Source of the DNA: Strigamia acuminata
Lineage: Eukaryota; Arthropoda; Chilopoda; Geophilomorpha; Linotaeniidae
Direction of reading: 5' to 3'
Assembly: GCA_949358305.1 (NCBI GenBank)
Contig: OX442314.1
Coordinates: 25,839,118 to 25,903,117, forward strand
DNA: 64,000 nucleotides
Shown here: piece after piece, positions 34,451 to 46,665 of the stretch
Layout: every line of letters starts with the position of its first letter
Numbering within the stretch: the stretch's first letter is position 1
Notes under the pieces: generated by a model
Told to the model about the DNA's origin: nothing
The model's input: only the letters and a program-made list of their open reading frames with translations
The model's database searches: none
Translations under genes and position numbers: made by a program

Positions 34451-35028
34451 TCACGTTAAAAAACAAAACGAAATGGGTGGACGGATGGGAATTTTTATTT
34501 CAGTCAGTTTTATTTACTCGCCTAAAAAAGAAAAAAAGAAAAAAAAAGAAAGAAAAAAAAAAGAAAAAAAAAAGGAAAAAGGATAACAACGAATACGACG
34601 ATTGGTCGAGTGGACGGAGATACCCGCCGCGTGGAACCGTGTGCCGAGAGGATGGAGACAGACAGCCGCCATGTTTCCGGATTATGTCACTTGGTGTCGC
34701 TCTATGCATCGATAGTGATCACGCGCGGGACAGACGACGTCGTGTTTCCATCTTCCAAAAAGTGAGTAGTTGACCGTTCTACCGTCACATTTATCAGTCA
34801 ATCGATCGACAAATTGAAAAAAAAAACAACCCTCGATTACCTCTACGCCTCTCTCGACAACGTATCAATTAACACGCGCGTGCAAACACGAACGCCTGCA
34901 TTGGTTCGGTCGGGCACCGCTCGCTCGCTCATTTGACAGACTCGTGACTTGCAATTTTTTATTTTTTCTTAGCCGTTATTTTATTTTCCTTTGCATTCGA
35001 CTTTAATTTAATTTCTATGTTCCAGACG

Positions 35029-35306
35029 ATGAACAAAACCGAGAAAACCAACGACCACAACAACGACGGCGATGATGCAAGGTGAGAGATTCGACCGACC
35101 GGTTTCGATCGTTCGTTTATCCGTTTCTTCATTTCTTTATTTCTTTGTTTATTCAGTTGTCAGCCAATTGATCCGCCCCAGTCGCCATCGTGGCAGTGGA
35201 CCGAACCCGGTCACATTCGACCCATCATGCGGGTTGCGCCATTCCAGCGCGCGACTCCGGAACCGATGTAATCCGGTCAAACGTCTCGTTTGATTTATTT
35301 ATTCAT

Positions 35307-35337
<31 letters not shown>

Positions 35338-35444
35338 TTTTTTAAGCCATCCTCGCGGACGTTCCTTACTGTTTCTTCGCTTCGCGGGCGCCCAGTTGAT
35401 GGGACCGGGACGTCCGATGCCGATGTGAGTTAATTCGATTCAAC

Positions 35445-35475
<31 letters not shown>

Positions 35476-35733
35476 GACCGATTGGTTGGTTTGATTCGAA
35501 TTGATTTATTTATTTATATTTATTTTATTTTATTTTCTATTTTTCAAGTCAATCCCGCGGGCGCGCCAGGATGCTAGCGCGTTTCGCGGCCACCGAACCG
35601 ACGTTGCCAGGGCGTCCGGCGTCGAGGTAATTAATTCGGTTCAACGTTTCAATTTGTCCGCTCGTCCATCAGTTTGTTCATTTAGTTTATTCAATTTGAT
35701 CTCTTCCTCAGTGACCCACGACCAGGCGCGTAA
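35029..35733 (+). CDS. Small gene built from repeated phase-2 exon modules (second of two)
   Basis: Coding exons 35029-35081, 35157-35267, 35347-35424, 35549-35626 and 35712-35733 join in phase 2 throughout, giving about 113 residues. Exons 3 and 4 of this series are both 78 nt and homologous to each other (RGRSLLFLRFAGAQ and RGRARMLARFAATE, ending GPGRPMP and LPGRPAS). An upstream leader exon probably ends at the AAAAA|GTGAGTAG donor at 34762. The protein is Pro- and Arg-rich and probably basic. If the weak donor at 35268 is not used, translation would stop at 35271. Introns carry long TTTA tracts, and AATAAA follows at about 35808. No family is recognised. Confidence 0.55.
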
Positions 35734-35859
35734 TCGGCGATGTGACGAGTCGATTTTGAATCTTTTTTTATTTTATTTTTTTATTTTTCGTTTTTATTTT
35801 GTAAACAATAAAAACACTCAACTTTTATCATAGAATTTGAAAAGTTTGACAATTTCTTA

Positions 35860-37640
35860 TTAAATTTTGAATTGGAGTGTGGGGGGAGCAATGGTCAAAA
35901 CGTCGTTACGGGGAATCAGATGGAAATGTTAGCGATAAAGTCGTTCAAAGTCATAAAATCGGTGTCGATTTTTACGAGGCGTTGGGGACGGTTGGAACTC
36001 GAGTCAACCAATGGACACGTCGATGCCACTCCGTTGTAAAATGCCACACACAGACACACACGTGCACACGCGAACGGATGAGTGTCGATGTGGGAGCTTA
36101 TTTTTGGGACGAGTCGTCGGGGTTGCCGCCGCCTTCGCCACCGCTCAACGAGCCCAACTGTCACTATTCGTCGGGATGGATGCGTTTTGTTCCCGACTTA
36201 TTTATCTATTTATTAATTTTTTTCTTTTTTTTTGACCGGCCCGAAGGCCAGTCTGAGACCGAGAGGCAGGCGGGAGACGCGTATCGCCGTTGGAACCAAC
36301 AGCATCATAGAATGCAAAGAGTTAACCGCTGACCTCGAAAGGAAACTAGCAAACAAGCTGTACGATCGATTGGTCTAAAAATGCTCACAAAACCCATCGA
36401 GTGCAGTGATATAAACTCGCGTCGACTACGTTGGTGCAGCGTGTATTGCGAGATGAAATTTAAATCGTAAACCAATTGAGACGTTCACGATCTTGTTTCA
36501 CGCAACATCTACCACGAAAATCTAATTAATGACTGGATCACATGACACAAAATTAATTCTACGACCGGGAAATCGATTTCTATTTTTTAAAGACTTTTAT
36601 TTAACTCGGCGCGAGATTCTACCTACAAACGATAAACGCATCCTTTTTATTTTCTTGTTGTCGTCTCGAGAGTCTGTGGATCTACAACCTGGCCTAATCT
36701 GACCTAATTCAAATCTAAATTTGAATCTGAATTTTGCGTTTTCTTTATTGTTTCAACATTATAGGAGTTTCTTTTTGTTAAACAGTTATATTTTTAATTC
36801 TTGTTGGTTGTTAATTGCGTCCTGGTGCGTTGCCATAAACACCAAACACTTCGCGGACATTCATCCACGTTGACGGACATCATTACCGACGCCCGCGCCA
36901 AAAGCCCGTGTCGCGCTCACCCCCATCGCATCACGTGCATTATCGCGCGTCGTAACGCGCTCAAACGCGTAGATCGCGAGCAAAGACACACTCATGTCCA
37001 TATGTTGCTGAGGACTTTGCTCACGGTCGCGCGTCGACGTCGAAACGTGTCGAAACGAGCCGAAAAATGCAGGCAACCACGCGCGCGTCATGGGGTTTAA
37101 ATAAGTGAACGGATGTCGGTGCGGAAACTTATTTTCGGGACGAGTCGTTAGGGCTGCTGTCGTCGCCGCTCAACGGCCCCAACTGCTCCCATTCGCCGGT
37201 AGACCGAGCGAGAACGGGTGCGTTCTATTTCCGATTCATTTATTTATTATTTTGACCGACCCGAAGGCCAGTCTGAGACCGAGAGAGGTGTTTGTTTAGA
37301 AAGGACCCCCTATCGCCATACGCGAGAACCCGGCTACCACGCCGCTCGGCGGGTACTGCGCCGCTCGACCAAGCGGCGGGCCCGAGTTCCGCATTCGATC
37401 TGAAAGCGTTCGTGAAGCCCGTTGAACGTGTTCGGAGAGACTTCCGTCGACTATGACGGCGCCAGACCACCGGGAGATGGAAATAAAATATGAAACGATT
37501 GGTTTTCTATAAAACTTTTATGGCAGTGAGTTGCGGCGAAGATAATTTAATTAATGATTGGAGCACGTGGCACAAAATTAATTCTACGATCGGGAAATGC
37601 ATTTCTATTTTTTAGACTTCTAAACCTTGTGTTTAGAAAG
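35860..37640 (+). repeat. Subfamily B repeat units
   Basis: Leader and GGGG(C/T)TG blocks lie at about 36098-36160 and 37125-37200. Each is followed by GACCG(G/A)CCCGAAGGCCAGTCTGAGACC (36231, 37252) and an AAGATAATTTAATTAATGA tail. The segment 36890-37290 is nearly identical to 32760-33150, so part of this unit was copied from, or into, the 32-33 kb array. Confidence 0.7.
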
Positions 37641-38455
37641 TCTAATAATGAAACGGCTCTGTCTGTCCGTCTTCGACGTCCGGTCACGTGACCTGTATGT
37701 AATGTTTCTACTTCCGGTACTTCCGGTTTGTGTAATATCCCAAAAAAATGAATTAAAAAATTAATCGGACGATTGGAAAGTAGACTTTTCTGGTGCAGTT
37801 TTTGGTCTATTTTCCAATTATAAATATGAAATTGGCATTAAATATAGTTAAAAAGAAGAAAATGCTAAATTACGGCGAAATGTAATGGAAAACAGCGCCA
37901 CTCGGCGGATCCCGTAAGCTATAATGGAGGCAGAAATCTTCGTCGCAAACTGAAAAATGTTGTTTTCTATCTCGAAATGAGGTTTATAAATTTTGAAATC
38001 AGTCTCATTCGACTGGAAATCCAAATCTGCACCTGCCTGTATCTTTTATTTTTCAATTTGGTCAAGAAAAAGTACCGTTACGATCCACCGAAGTCGGCGA
38101 CCGCGTGGCAAATTTGGTGGGAAATTTGAAAAAGACTGATTTTTAAAACTGAACAATTTTAATGATTAAATGAGGTTTCCTACGTGTAATTTGGCGCTGA
38201 AAACGATGGCGTCATTAGTTTTTGGATCAAATATAGTTACAAAGGCGAAAAAAGCAATTTACGGCAAAATTTAAGTAAACCAGAGCGCCATCTGACGGAA
38301 GCCGTGACCGAAACGTAATGTAATGTACTTCGTAATGAAAATTGGACAAATGGAAGTGAAATCTGAAAAAAAGGGGTATCACGTTGAGATTCTCACTATT
38401 TGTTCATTTTTTCGTTTATTTTTTATTTTTTTATTTGTTTTCTTTCCTTTTCCAG
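37640..38455. other. AT-rich region with one short direct repeat
   Basis: An approximate repeat of about 90 bp occurs at 37830-37925 and 38222-38312. Shared elements are AAATATAGTTA, AATTTACGGCRAAAT and CAGCGCCA. Two CTTCCGG motifs lie near 37713. The end is the intron preceding the exon at 38456. No other feature was found. Confidence 0.45.
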
Positions 38456-38737
38456 TCGTCCGCCGCTTCCATCCCGCGTGCGCCGACGGGCAGGTTGAAG
38501 ACGGTGGATCTTATAGTCCAAAGAGCGACGAAGGAGGAGGAACGAAAGAATGAAGGCAACAGAAACGTCCCCATGAGAGTCGAGATGCTTCCAGATGGAG
38601 ACGTTCTTTTGTCGCATTCAGTGGTGAGCGCGTTAGTCCATGTGGGTGTGGTAAGAGTCACATCAGAAAAAGACGAAGGAGACGGCGACGAGTCTCAGAA
38701 AGAGAATCGAGAGGCTGGCAAAGAAGACGCGGGATAA
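38456..38737 (+). CDS. Terminal coding exon of an unrecognised gene
   Basis: After a polypyrimidine tract and CTTTTCCAG at 38455 the frame is open in phase 0 for 93 residues to a TAA at 38735-38737, immediately followed by an AATAAAA signal. The sequence starts Ser/Ala-rich and basic (SSAASIPRAPTGRLKTV). It passes a possible folded core (MRVEMLPDGDVLLSHSVVS, then ALVHVGVVRV) and ends highly acidic (EKDEGDGDESQKENREAGKE). The acidic tail and exon layout match its neighbours. The upstream exon was not found: the candidate ATG frame at 38323 joins in the wrong phase. Confidence 0.5.
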   Translation, partial: SSAASIPRAPTGRLKTVDLIVQRATKEEERKNEGNRNVPMRVEMLPDGDVLLSHSVVSALVHVGVVRVTSEKDEGDGDESQKENREAGKEDAG

Positions 38738-38939
38738 TAAAAAATTGACCGTGTATTTGTAATAATGATAACAATAACAATGATTAATGTGGATTTTTTT
38801 TTGTTTGTTTTCTTTTTTATTAAAAAAAAAAAAAAAATTAAATAAATAGATAAATAATAAAAAGTAAAGAACAAATAAAAGCAAATGAAGAAGAGTTGGA
38901 CAGTGCAAATTATGGGGAAAAAATAAAATTAAATAAAAA

Positions 38940-39530
38940 CTAATGTCCATTGACGCCACCTCCATCGTTTCCGGCGGGCGCTTGGTAATCGTGTGCCTCC
39001 GCCCAATGAGTGACGAGATCCCCGGGAGAGGGCGTCGCCGCACAAAACGGACAGCGTCGCCCGTTGAGTCGGTGCACTCGTTTCAACGCCTAAGAAGAAA
39101 GGGGAAAAAATAAAAATACGAATTAGTTAACTAGTGTGTGAGTGAAGAGGATAATCGGACACTCACCGATGCCAGACAGACGAGCTCGCGCGAGAAATTT
39201 TTCACGTCCTTGTGGATGTTGTGTCGCTGTCGCTGATGGCGAAAGACGTCGACGCAGAAGAATCCGTTCGGTCCTGAGGCACATGGGGCGGGGGAGAAGA
39301 AGAAGAAGAAAAAAATTAAAATAAAATTAAAAAATATTTATGTATATAAAATAAATAAAAGATATAGAACAAAAGATATAAAATAATAAGTAAATAAATA
39401 ACCGTTTCTTACTATCGGGGTGTTTATCATCGCATAGAGCGCAGGAGTATGACCTGCCGCCACCCTCCTCTTGTGGTGCTTCCGCCATTTTCCTTTTGTT
39501 TGTGAGACGAGTAAACAACTGAAAGTAAAT

Positions 39531-39568
<38 letters not shown>

Positions 39569-39739
39569 TGATTGTGGTCGTGGGCGTGGTCCATTGACCG
39601 AGAAATCACACAAAGCATCAAACTTACTTACCAACGAACACGAGGTGGTAGTGAGGATCAGACGGAAGATGAAACGCGCGCGTTTGATATAAGCTGCCGA
39701 ACCAAAGTGTGTGTATGTCGTGAGCGGCTGATGTGACAT
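38940..39739 (-). CDS. Short two-finger C2H2-like paralogue, four exons
   Basis: Exons 39739-39632, 39518-39413, 39273-39167 and 39089-38940 join in phase (0, 1, 0), giving about 156 residues. The first finger is split by an intron as in the long gene at 1295-3319: SYSCALCDDKHPD ends one exon and FFCVDVFRHQRQRH lies in the next. The second finger, CPFCAATPSPGDLVTHWAEAH, begins the last exon after ALKRVHRLNGRR, again as in the long gene (ALKR before CPFC). The Asp-rich and Lys-rich C-terminal exons of the long gene are absent. Nucleic-acid binding is inferred from the fingers. The first exon could be untranslated, with translation starting at the ATG at 39488. Confidence 0.65.
39529..39563 (+). 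repeat. (GA)n microsatellite
   Basis: About 16 GA units lie inside the first intron of the short two-finger gene. They form the polypyrimidine side of the acceptor on the minus strand. Confidence 0.85.
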
Positions 39740-39879
39740 CTGGTGGCAGTCCGAGAACGATTTAAGTTTGAACTATGGAGCGTTGGCGAATGAACGGGTC
39801 TCTCTCGTTGGCAATCCTCGTTGTTCCGACGAATCCTGCTATCGCCGTCTTTGTGGTCCTCGTCACGGTCGTCGTTTTT

Positions 39880-41160
39880 ATTTAACTCGAAACGAACGTT
39901 AATACTAAGTTTCCAATGTGCGTAGACGCGCGTGATTCGCGCGTTTTCCACATGTGGTGCCCCCGTCACGCGTGAATACAAAACGTCGACCCAATAAATT
40001 CCGAAACTGGGCTAATCTTGTTTCATTCGCCCATGTGCGCTTACCCATATATTTTGTTTTTCAGTTTGTGGAAAAGTTCATTGCCTGTGGTTTTCGGCGC
40101 GTACATGGCAAACGCGGGAAAATTTGCGGTGGTAGCGCGCTTTGGTGGCAATAAAAAAAAAAAACACCATAATGTTAAAAATGGGAATCCCGTCGGGTTT
40201 TTTTACGAAACATCTTGCAGAAGCTTATTTTTGAACAAATTGTTTGGGGCTGCCGGTGCTTGTCGGCGCCAGCTGCCCCGTATTCTGTACAGAGAGAGAC
40301 GTTCAAAAGAACATCTATTAACTCATACAGTAGAAAAACCACAGAAGTGAGTAAAACAATCGCGGAAAACCAAAACCCTCCGGATTTCCGCGAGGGCCAG
40401 GATTGGTCTGGATTACTGGAATCACTCTCGAAGCCCGTCGAATGCGTTGATGGAGATTCGCACCAACTACGACAGCGCGTGGCAACTGGAAGGTGAAATT
40501 AAAATATAAAACGGCGGATATTTTACAAAACTTTTGTATCGGTCGTTTGGTACAAAGATAATGTGATTAACTATTGGAATACGAACCGCGAAACCGATAC
40601 CACGATCCGAAATTTAAACTTTAATCGTCCACCCATTGTCGATCGCCAGACATCTATAAGCGATAGGTGCGCCCTTTTCATTTTCGTGTCGCTCCCCCAG
40701 AGTTTGTGGGTCTAACCTGACCTAATCTTACCCAATTCGAATCTGAATTTGAATCTAAATTTTGCGTTTTCTTTATCGTTTCAACATTATACGAGTTTCC
40801 TTTTGTTAAACAATTATGTTTTGAATTTTCGTAAGTGGTTGGTTAATTGCGTCCCGGTGCGTTGCCATAAACACAAAGCACTCTGCGGGCATTTATCCAC
40901 GTTGACGGACATTATTATCGACGCCCGCGTCGAAAGACCGTGTCGAGCTCATCGGCATCGCATCACACGCAATATCGCGCGCGCGAACGCGCTTGTGCGA
41001 GTATGTACGTCGCCGGGGACTCGGCTTCGCGGTCGCGCATCGACGTCGAAACATGCCGTATCGGTGTGCGGATGTTTTCTATGCCCACAACGAACCGAAT
41101 CTGTCGGACGCGAGTAGAATGCACGTCAAGAGGTTTAGACTAACGGATGAGTGTCGATGT
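39880..41160 (+). repeat. Subfamily A unit next to the B array
   Basis: The hairpin block GGGGCTGCCGGTGCTTG...GCGCCAGCTGCCCC lies at about 40246-40279. CCCTCCGGATTTCCGCGAGGGCC is at 40376-40398, and a tail with AAGATAATGTGATTA ends near 40575. Sequence from 40620 to 41150 matches the CGTTTCAACATTATACGAG and GTTGACGGACATTATTA segments of the 32-37 kb copies. Confidence 0.65.
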
Positions 41161-42464
41161 GGGAGCTTATTTTTGGGACGAGTCGTCGGGGTTGCCGCCG
41201 CCGTCGCCGCTCAACGACACCATTTGCCCCTATTCTCGTCGGGACGGGCGCGTTCTATTTCCGATTTATTTGTTTCTTCATTTATTTATTATTTTGACCG
41301 GCCCGAAGGCCAGTCTGAGACCGAGAGAGCGAGGAAGGCGTTCAAGAAGGACGCCTACAGCCACTGGAAGCGAGAACCCGGCTACCACGCCGCCCGGCGG
41401 GTACTGAGCCGCTCGACCGAGCGGCGGGCCCGAGTTCCGCTGGCGATCTGAAAGTGTTGGCAAAACCCATCGAACGTGTTGAGAAAGACTCCCATCGACT
41501 GGGACGGCGCGAGACCCCCGGAAGATGACAATAAAATACAAAACAACGGATTCCCTACAAATTTTTTTTCCCGGTAAATTACGACGAAGATAATCTAATT
41601 AACGGTTAAAGTACGAACCGCAGAGTCGGTGCCACGACCGGAGAATTAAAAATTTAATCGTCTTTCTTTTTCGGGTGATATTTTTTACTCCGTACCGATC
41701 GCCACGTCAGACACGAGTAGGATGCACGCGACCGCGCGCACGTTTAAACGAACGAACGAACGAACGGATGCCGACGCGGAAACTTATTTTCGGGGCGAGT
41801 CGTCAAGGCTGCCGCTGCCGCCGCCGTCGCTCAACGACCCCAACCGCATCTATTCGTCGGGACGGATACGTTCCATTTTCGGACTTATTTATTTATTTAT
41901 TTATTTATTATTTTGACCGGCCCGAAGGCCAGTCTGAGACCGTGGCGAAGCAAGGGTGTTTTTATATCGGATACCGCGCCGCTCGGCGGGTACTGTGCGC
42001 CGCTCGACCGAGCGGCGGGCCCGAGTCCCGAGTTCGATCTGAAAGTGTTGGCAAAACCCATCGAACGTGTTCGGGAAGACTCCCGTCCACAACGACGGCG
42101 CGAGACCCCCGGAAGATGAAAATAAAATACGAAACGGCTCATTTTCTATAAAATTTTTATTCCAACGAATTACGACGAAGATAACCTAATTATCGGTTAA
42201 AGCACGGACCGCAAAGTCGGTGCCACGACCGGAGAATTAAAATTTTAATCGTCTTTCCTTTTTCGGGTGATTTTTTTTTACTCCGTACCGATCGCCACGT
42301 CAGACACGAGTAGGATGCACGCGACCGCGCGCACGTTTAAACGAACGAACGAACGAACGGATGCCGACGCGGAAACTTATTTTCGGGGCGAGTCGTCGGG
42401 GCTGTCGTTGCTGCCGCCACCGCCGCCGCTCAGCGACCCCAGTTGCCCCAATTTTACGGCCAAT

Positions 42465-42503
<39 letters not shown>

Positions 42504-43586
42504 TTTTGACCGGCCCGAAGGCCAGTCTGAGAGACACGGGATGAACGCGCACAAATGCCACATCATCGACCGGACGCTGAAGCATCGACCGTTTACTCGG
42601 TCGAGGAAATTTTAAACTATATAACCATCGACCGGTCAGTTGGGGAGGCGCGCCCGGTACTATACGAGACGGTCCGCCCCGATCTGAAAACGCTCGCCGA
42701 ACCCGCAGAACGCGTTCGGTGAGACTCGCGTCGACTACGACGACGCGAGACTCCCGGAAAGTGAAAATAAAATACGAAACGATTGATTTTCTGTAAAAAT
42801 TTTATTATGACGAGTTGCAACGAAGATAACCTAATTAATGACTGGAGCACACGGCGCGAAATTAATCCTATGATCGGGAAATGCATTTATATTTTTTAAA
42901 GACTCTGGTTTGACCAGGCACGAACGTTTATGTACGAGATCCAACGTCCGATCACGTGACATGTGACATATTTCGCAAAACCACCACGCCGTTTCTCCAA
43001 ATTAGGTTTTCACGAAACTCGATTCTATTTTTACCCACGTGGTCACGTGCCCTTCCCGATATCAAAATCGCGTTTTAGCGAAACCCGAAGTTTCGTTTTT
43101 AATCGGCTGTTTTTGTTGGACACGAAGAAGCGTTATAGCGCGATCGCGCTAAGCGAGATTTGTAAAGTTGAGGATGCGTTACAACGCGTTTTCAAAAAGC
43201 GGTTTGCCAAGAATGATAAAACACGCGCGATCGTGCGGATTGTACGAATAGGTGAAATCCGCAGAATCCGCCACGAGACTGCGAACAGGGGGTCAAGGTA
43301 TAGGCCGCCGTAATGTTAAATATAGGGTCCCTTTCGCACTCTGCGAAATCCGCATGCGCGCCATAAGGTTAACAGTCTTTCTTTTTCGGGTGATTTTTTT
43401 TACTCCGTACCGATCGCCACGTCAGACACGAGTAGGATGCACGCGACCGCGCGCACGTTTAAACGAACGAACGAACGAACGGATGCCGGCGCGGAAACTT
43501 ATTTTCGGGGCGAGTCGTTGGGGCTGTCGTTGCTGCCGCCACCGCCGCCGCTCAGCGACCCCAGTTGCCCCAATTTTACGGCCAAT

Positions 43587-43625
<39 letters not shown>

Positions 43626-46376
43626 TTTTGACCGGCCCGAAGGCCAGTCTGAGAGACACGGGATGAACGCGCACAAATGCCACATCATCGACCGGACGCT
43701 GAAGCATCGACCGTTTACTCGGTCGAGGAAATTTTAAACTATACAACCATCGACCGGTCAGTTGGGGAGGCGCGCCCGGTACTATACGAGACGGTCCGCC
43801 CCGATCTGAAAACGCTCGCCGAACCCGCAGAACGCGTTGGGTGAGACTCGCGTCGACTGCGACGACGCGAGACTCCCGGAAAGTGAAAATAAAATACGAA
43901 ACGATTAATTTTCTGTAAAAATTTTATTATGACGAGTTGCGACGAAGATAACCTAATTAACGGTTAAAGCACGGACCGCAAAGTCGGTCCCACGACCGAA
44001 GAATTAAAATTTTAATCGTCTTTCTTTTTTCGTGTGATTTTTTTTTACTCCGCACCGATCGCCACGTCGGACACGGGTAGAATGCACGCAACCGCACGCG
44101 CGCTGCGAGGTTTAGACGGACGAAGAAATGCCGGTGCGGGAGCTTATTTTCGGGGCGAGCCGTCGGGGCTGCCGCTGCCGTCGCCGCTCAACGACACCAT
44201 TTGCCCCTATTCTCGTCGGGACGGGCGCGTTCTATTTCCGATTTATTTGTTTCTTCATTTATTTATTATTTTGACCGGCCCGAAGGCCAGTCTGAGACCG
44301 AGACCGCTTAGATCATTTTGGGCGGGTAGAAGTCCTACCGCACCATCGGCCGACGATCGGACGGAGAAGCGCGCATACCGCACCATCGACCGATGGTCGG
44401 ATAGAGGCGCGCATGTACTCGAGTCTCGATCTGAAAAACGTCCGCAAAGTCTATTGGATGCGATGACCGGGACTCGCGTCGACTGCGACGGTACATGGTC
44501 CCCGGGAAATGATTTAAAAATGTAAAACGACTGTTATTTTGTAAAACTTTTATTCGAATCTGCCACAACGAAGATAAAATGATTAACGGTTGGAAGGCGA
44601 GCCGCGAAACCAGTTCTACGACGGGGGAATTAAAATTTTAACCGTTTTTCTTTTTCGGGTGATTTTTTTTTACTCCGCACCGATCGCCACGCCGGACACG
44701 GGTAGAATGCACGCGACCGCACGCGCGCTGCGAGGTTTAGACGGACGAAGAAATGCCGGTGCGGGAGCTTATTTTCGGGGCGAGTCGTCGGGGCTACCGC
44801 CGCCGCTGCCGCCGCTCAACGACGCCACCCGCCCCTAGTCTCGCCGGGACGGGAGCGTTCTATTTCCGATTTATTCATTTATTTGTTATTTTGACCGGCC
44901 CGAAGGCCAGTCTGAGCCCGAGACCGATTGGGGACCTGTCGACCACCCATTTGGAGCACAAGCATAAATACCGCACCACCGACCGATCCTCGGGTGGGAG
45001 AGGCGAATGCCATCTTGTCATCAAACGGGGATCGAGCGGCGCACGAGACAGGGGCGACGGCCCTCTCACTTTGGTCTCGATCTGAGGATCCCCTCAAAAT
45101 CCGTAGAACGCGATGATTGAAACTAACGCCTACTACGACGGCACGAGACCCCCGGAAGATGAAAATAAAATGCATAACGGCTGATTTTCTATAAAATTTT
45201 TATTCCAACGAATTACGACGAAGATAACCTAATTAACGGTTAAAGCACGAGCCGCAAAGTCAGTGCCACGACCGGAGAATTAAAATTTTAATCGTCTTTC
45301 TTTTTCGGGTGATATTTTTTTTATCCCGTATCGATCGCTACATCGGACACGGGTAGAATGCACGCGACCGCGCGCACATTTAAATAAACGAACGGGTGCC
45401 GATACGAGAGCTTATTTTTTGGGACGAGTCGTCGGGGTTGCCGCCGCCACCACTGCCACCGTTCAGCGACCCCAACCGCTTTTATTCGCCGGGACGGATG
45501 CGTTCTATTTTCCGACTCGTTTATTTATTTATTTATTTTTTGACCGGCCCGAAGGCCAGTCTGAGACCGAGAGAGGCGTTTCTTTAGTGAAGACGCATAC
45601 GCCATACGCGAGAACCCGGCTACCACGCCACTCGGCGGGTACTGCGCCGCTCGACCGAGCGGCGGGCCCGAGTTCCGCATTCGATCTGAAAGCGTTCGTG
45701 AAGCCCGTCGAACGTGTTCGGGAAAACTCTCGTCCACTACGACGGCGCGAGACCCCCGGAAGATGAAAATAAAATACAAAACGATTGATTTTCTGTAAAA
45801 ATTTTATTATGACGAGTTGCAACGAAGATAACCTAATTAATGACTGGAGCACACGGCGCGAAATTAATCCTATGATCGGGAAATGCATTTATATTTTTTA
45901 AAGACTCTGGTTTGACCAGGCACGAACGTTTATGTACGAGACCCAACGTCCGATCACGTGACATGTGATATATTTCGCAAAACCACCACGCCGTTTCTCC
46001 AAATTAGGTTTTCACGAAACTCGATTCTATTTTTACCCACGTGGTCACGTGCCCTTCCCGATATCAAAATCGCGTTTTAGCGAAACCCGAAGTTTCGTTT
46101 TTAATCGGCTGTTTTTGTTGGACACGAAGAAGCGTTATAGCGCGATCGCGCTAAGCGAGATTTGTAAAGTTGAGGATGCGTTACAACGCTTTTTCAAAAA
46201 GCGGTTTGCCAAGAATGATAAAACACGCGCGATCGTGCGGATTGTACGAATAGGTGAAATCCGCAGAATCCGCCACGAGACTGCGAACAGGGGGTCAAGG
46301 TATAGGCCGCCGTAATGTTAAATATAGGGTCCCTTTCGCACTCCGCGAAATCCGCATGCGCGCCATAAGGATATAA
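41160..46376 (+). repeat. Head-to-tail array of about 0.6-kb subfamily B units
   Basis: The leader CTTATTTT(C/T)GGG(G/A)CGAGTCGT recurs at about 41166, 41784, 42376, 43499, 44143, 44769 and 45411, a spacing of about 590-645 bp apart from one longer interval. Each unit then has the GC-rich GGGGCTGCCG block, a TTTA tract, GACCGGCCCGAAGGCCAGTC, a variable stem-rich middle, CCCGGAAGATGAAAATAAAAT and a tail ending in TTTTTCGGGTGA. A 510-bp insert (about 42860-43372) is repeated nearly exactly 3 kb on (about 45862-46374). No coding frame is preserved across units. Confidence 0.8.
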
Positions 46377-46665
46377 GACAAAGCAGCCTGGACCGCACTG
46401 AAGGCAGAAAATCAAGACGAATTGGCCGAACTCAAAGTCCAGAAACGGGTAGAAATTGGACGTATTAGAATTAGAATGAACTCCACGGAAACAATTTCTT
46501 AATATCTGGCTCAAATGATTTCAGTAGCCAAGAAACTTAAATCGATCGGTGCGCCCATAGACGAGGCGAAATTATGGACACATATTTTAAACGGACTCAC
46601 AGTGGATTATACTGCAGTGGTCGCAAGTTGTGACGTAATTGGTCGGAGCACATTAAAGTTCCATG
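46377..46665 (+). pseudogene. Copia-type gag relic
   Basis: The frame from 46377 reads as the middle of a Copia gag polyprotein: AAWTALKAENQ, then MISVAKKLKSIGAPIDEA and LWTHILNGLTVDYTAVVAS. It has one in-frame stop at 46500-46502 and no zinc knuckle, protease or LTR nearby. It is unrelated at close range to the intact Copia element at 55851-60608, and looks like an old fragment at the edge of the repeat array. Confidence 0.7.

Noticed and set aside
38323-38365. Candidate first exon (MKIGQMEVKSEKK) for the exon at 38456
   Set aside because: The donor leaves phase 2 while the acceptor needs phase 0, and the shifted frame meets a stop soon after.
41166-45440. A CRISPR-like or simple satellite interpretation of the regular array
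   Set aside because: Units are about 600 bp with diverged internal blocks in a eukaryotic intron-rich setting; there is no short direct repeat with unique spacers.
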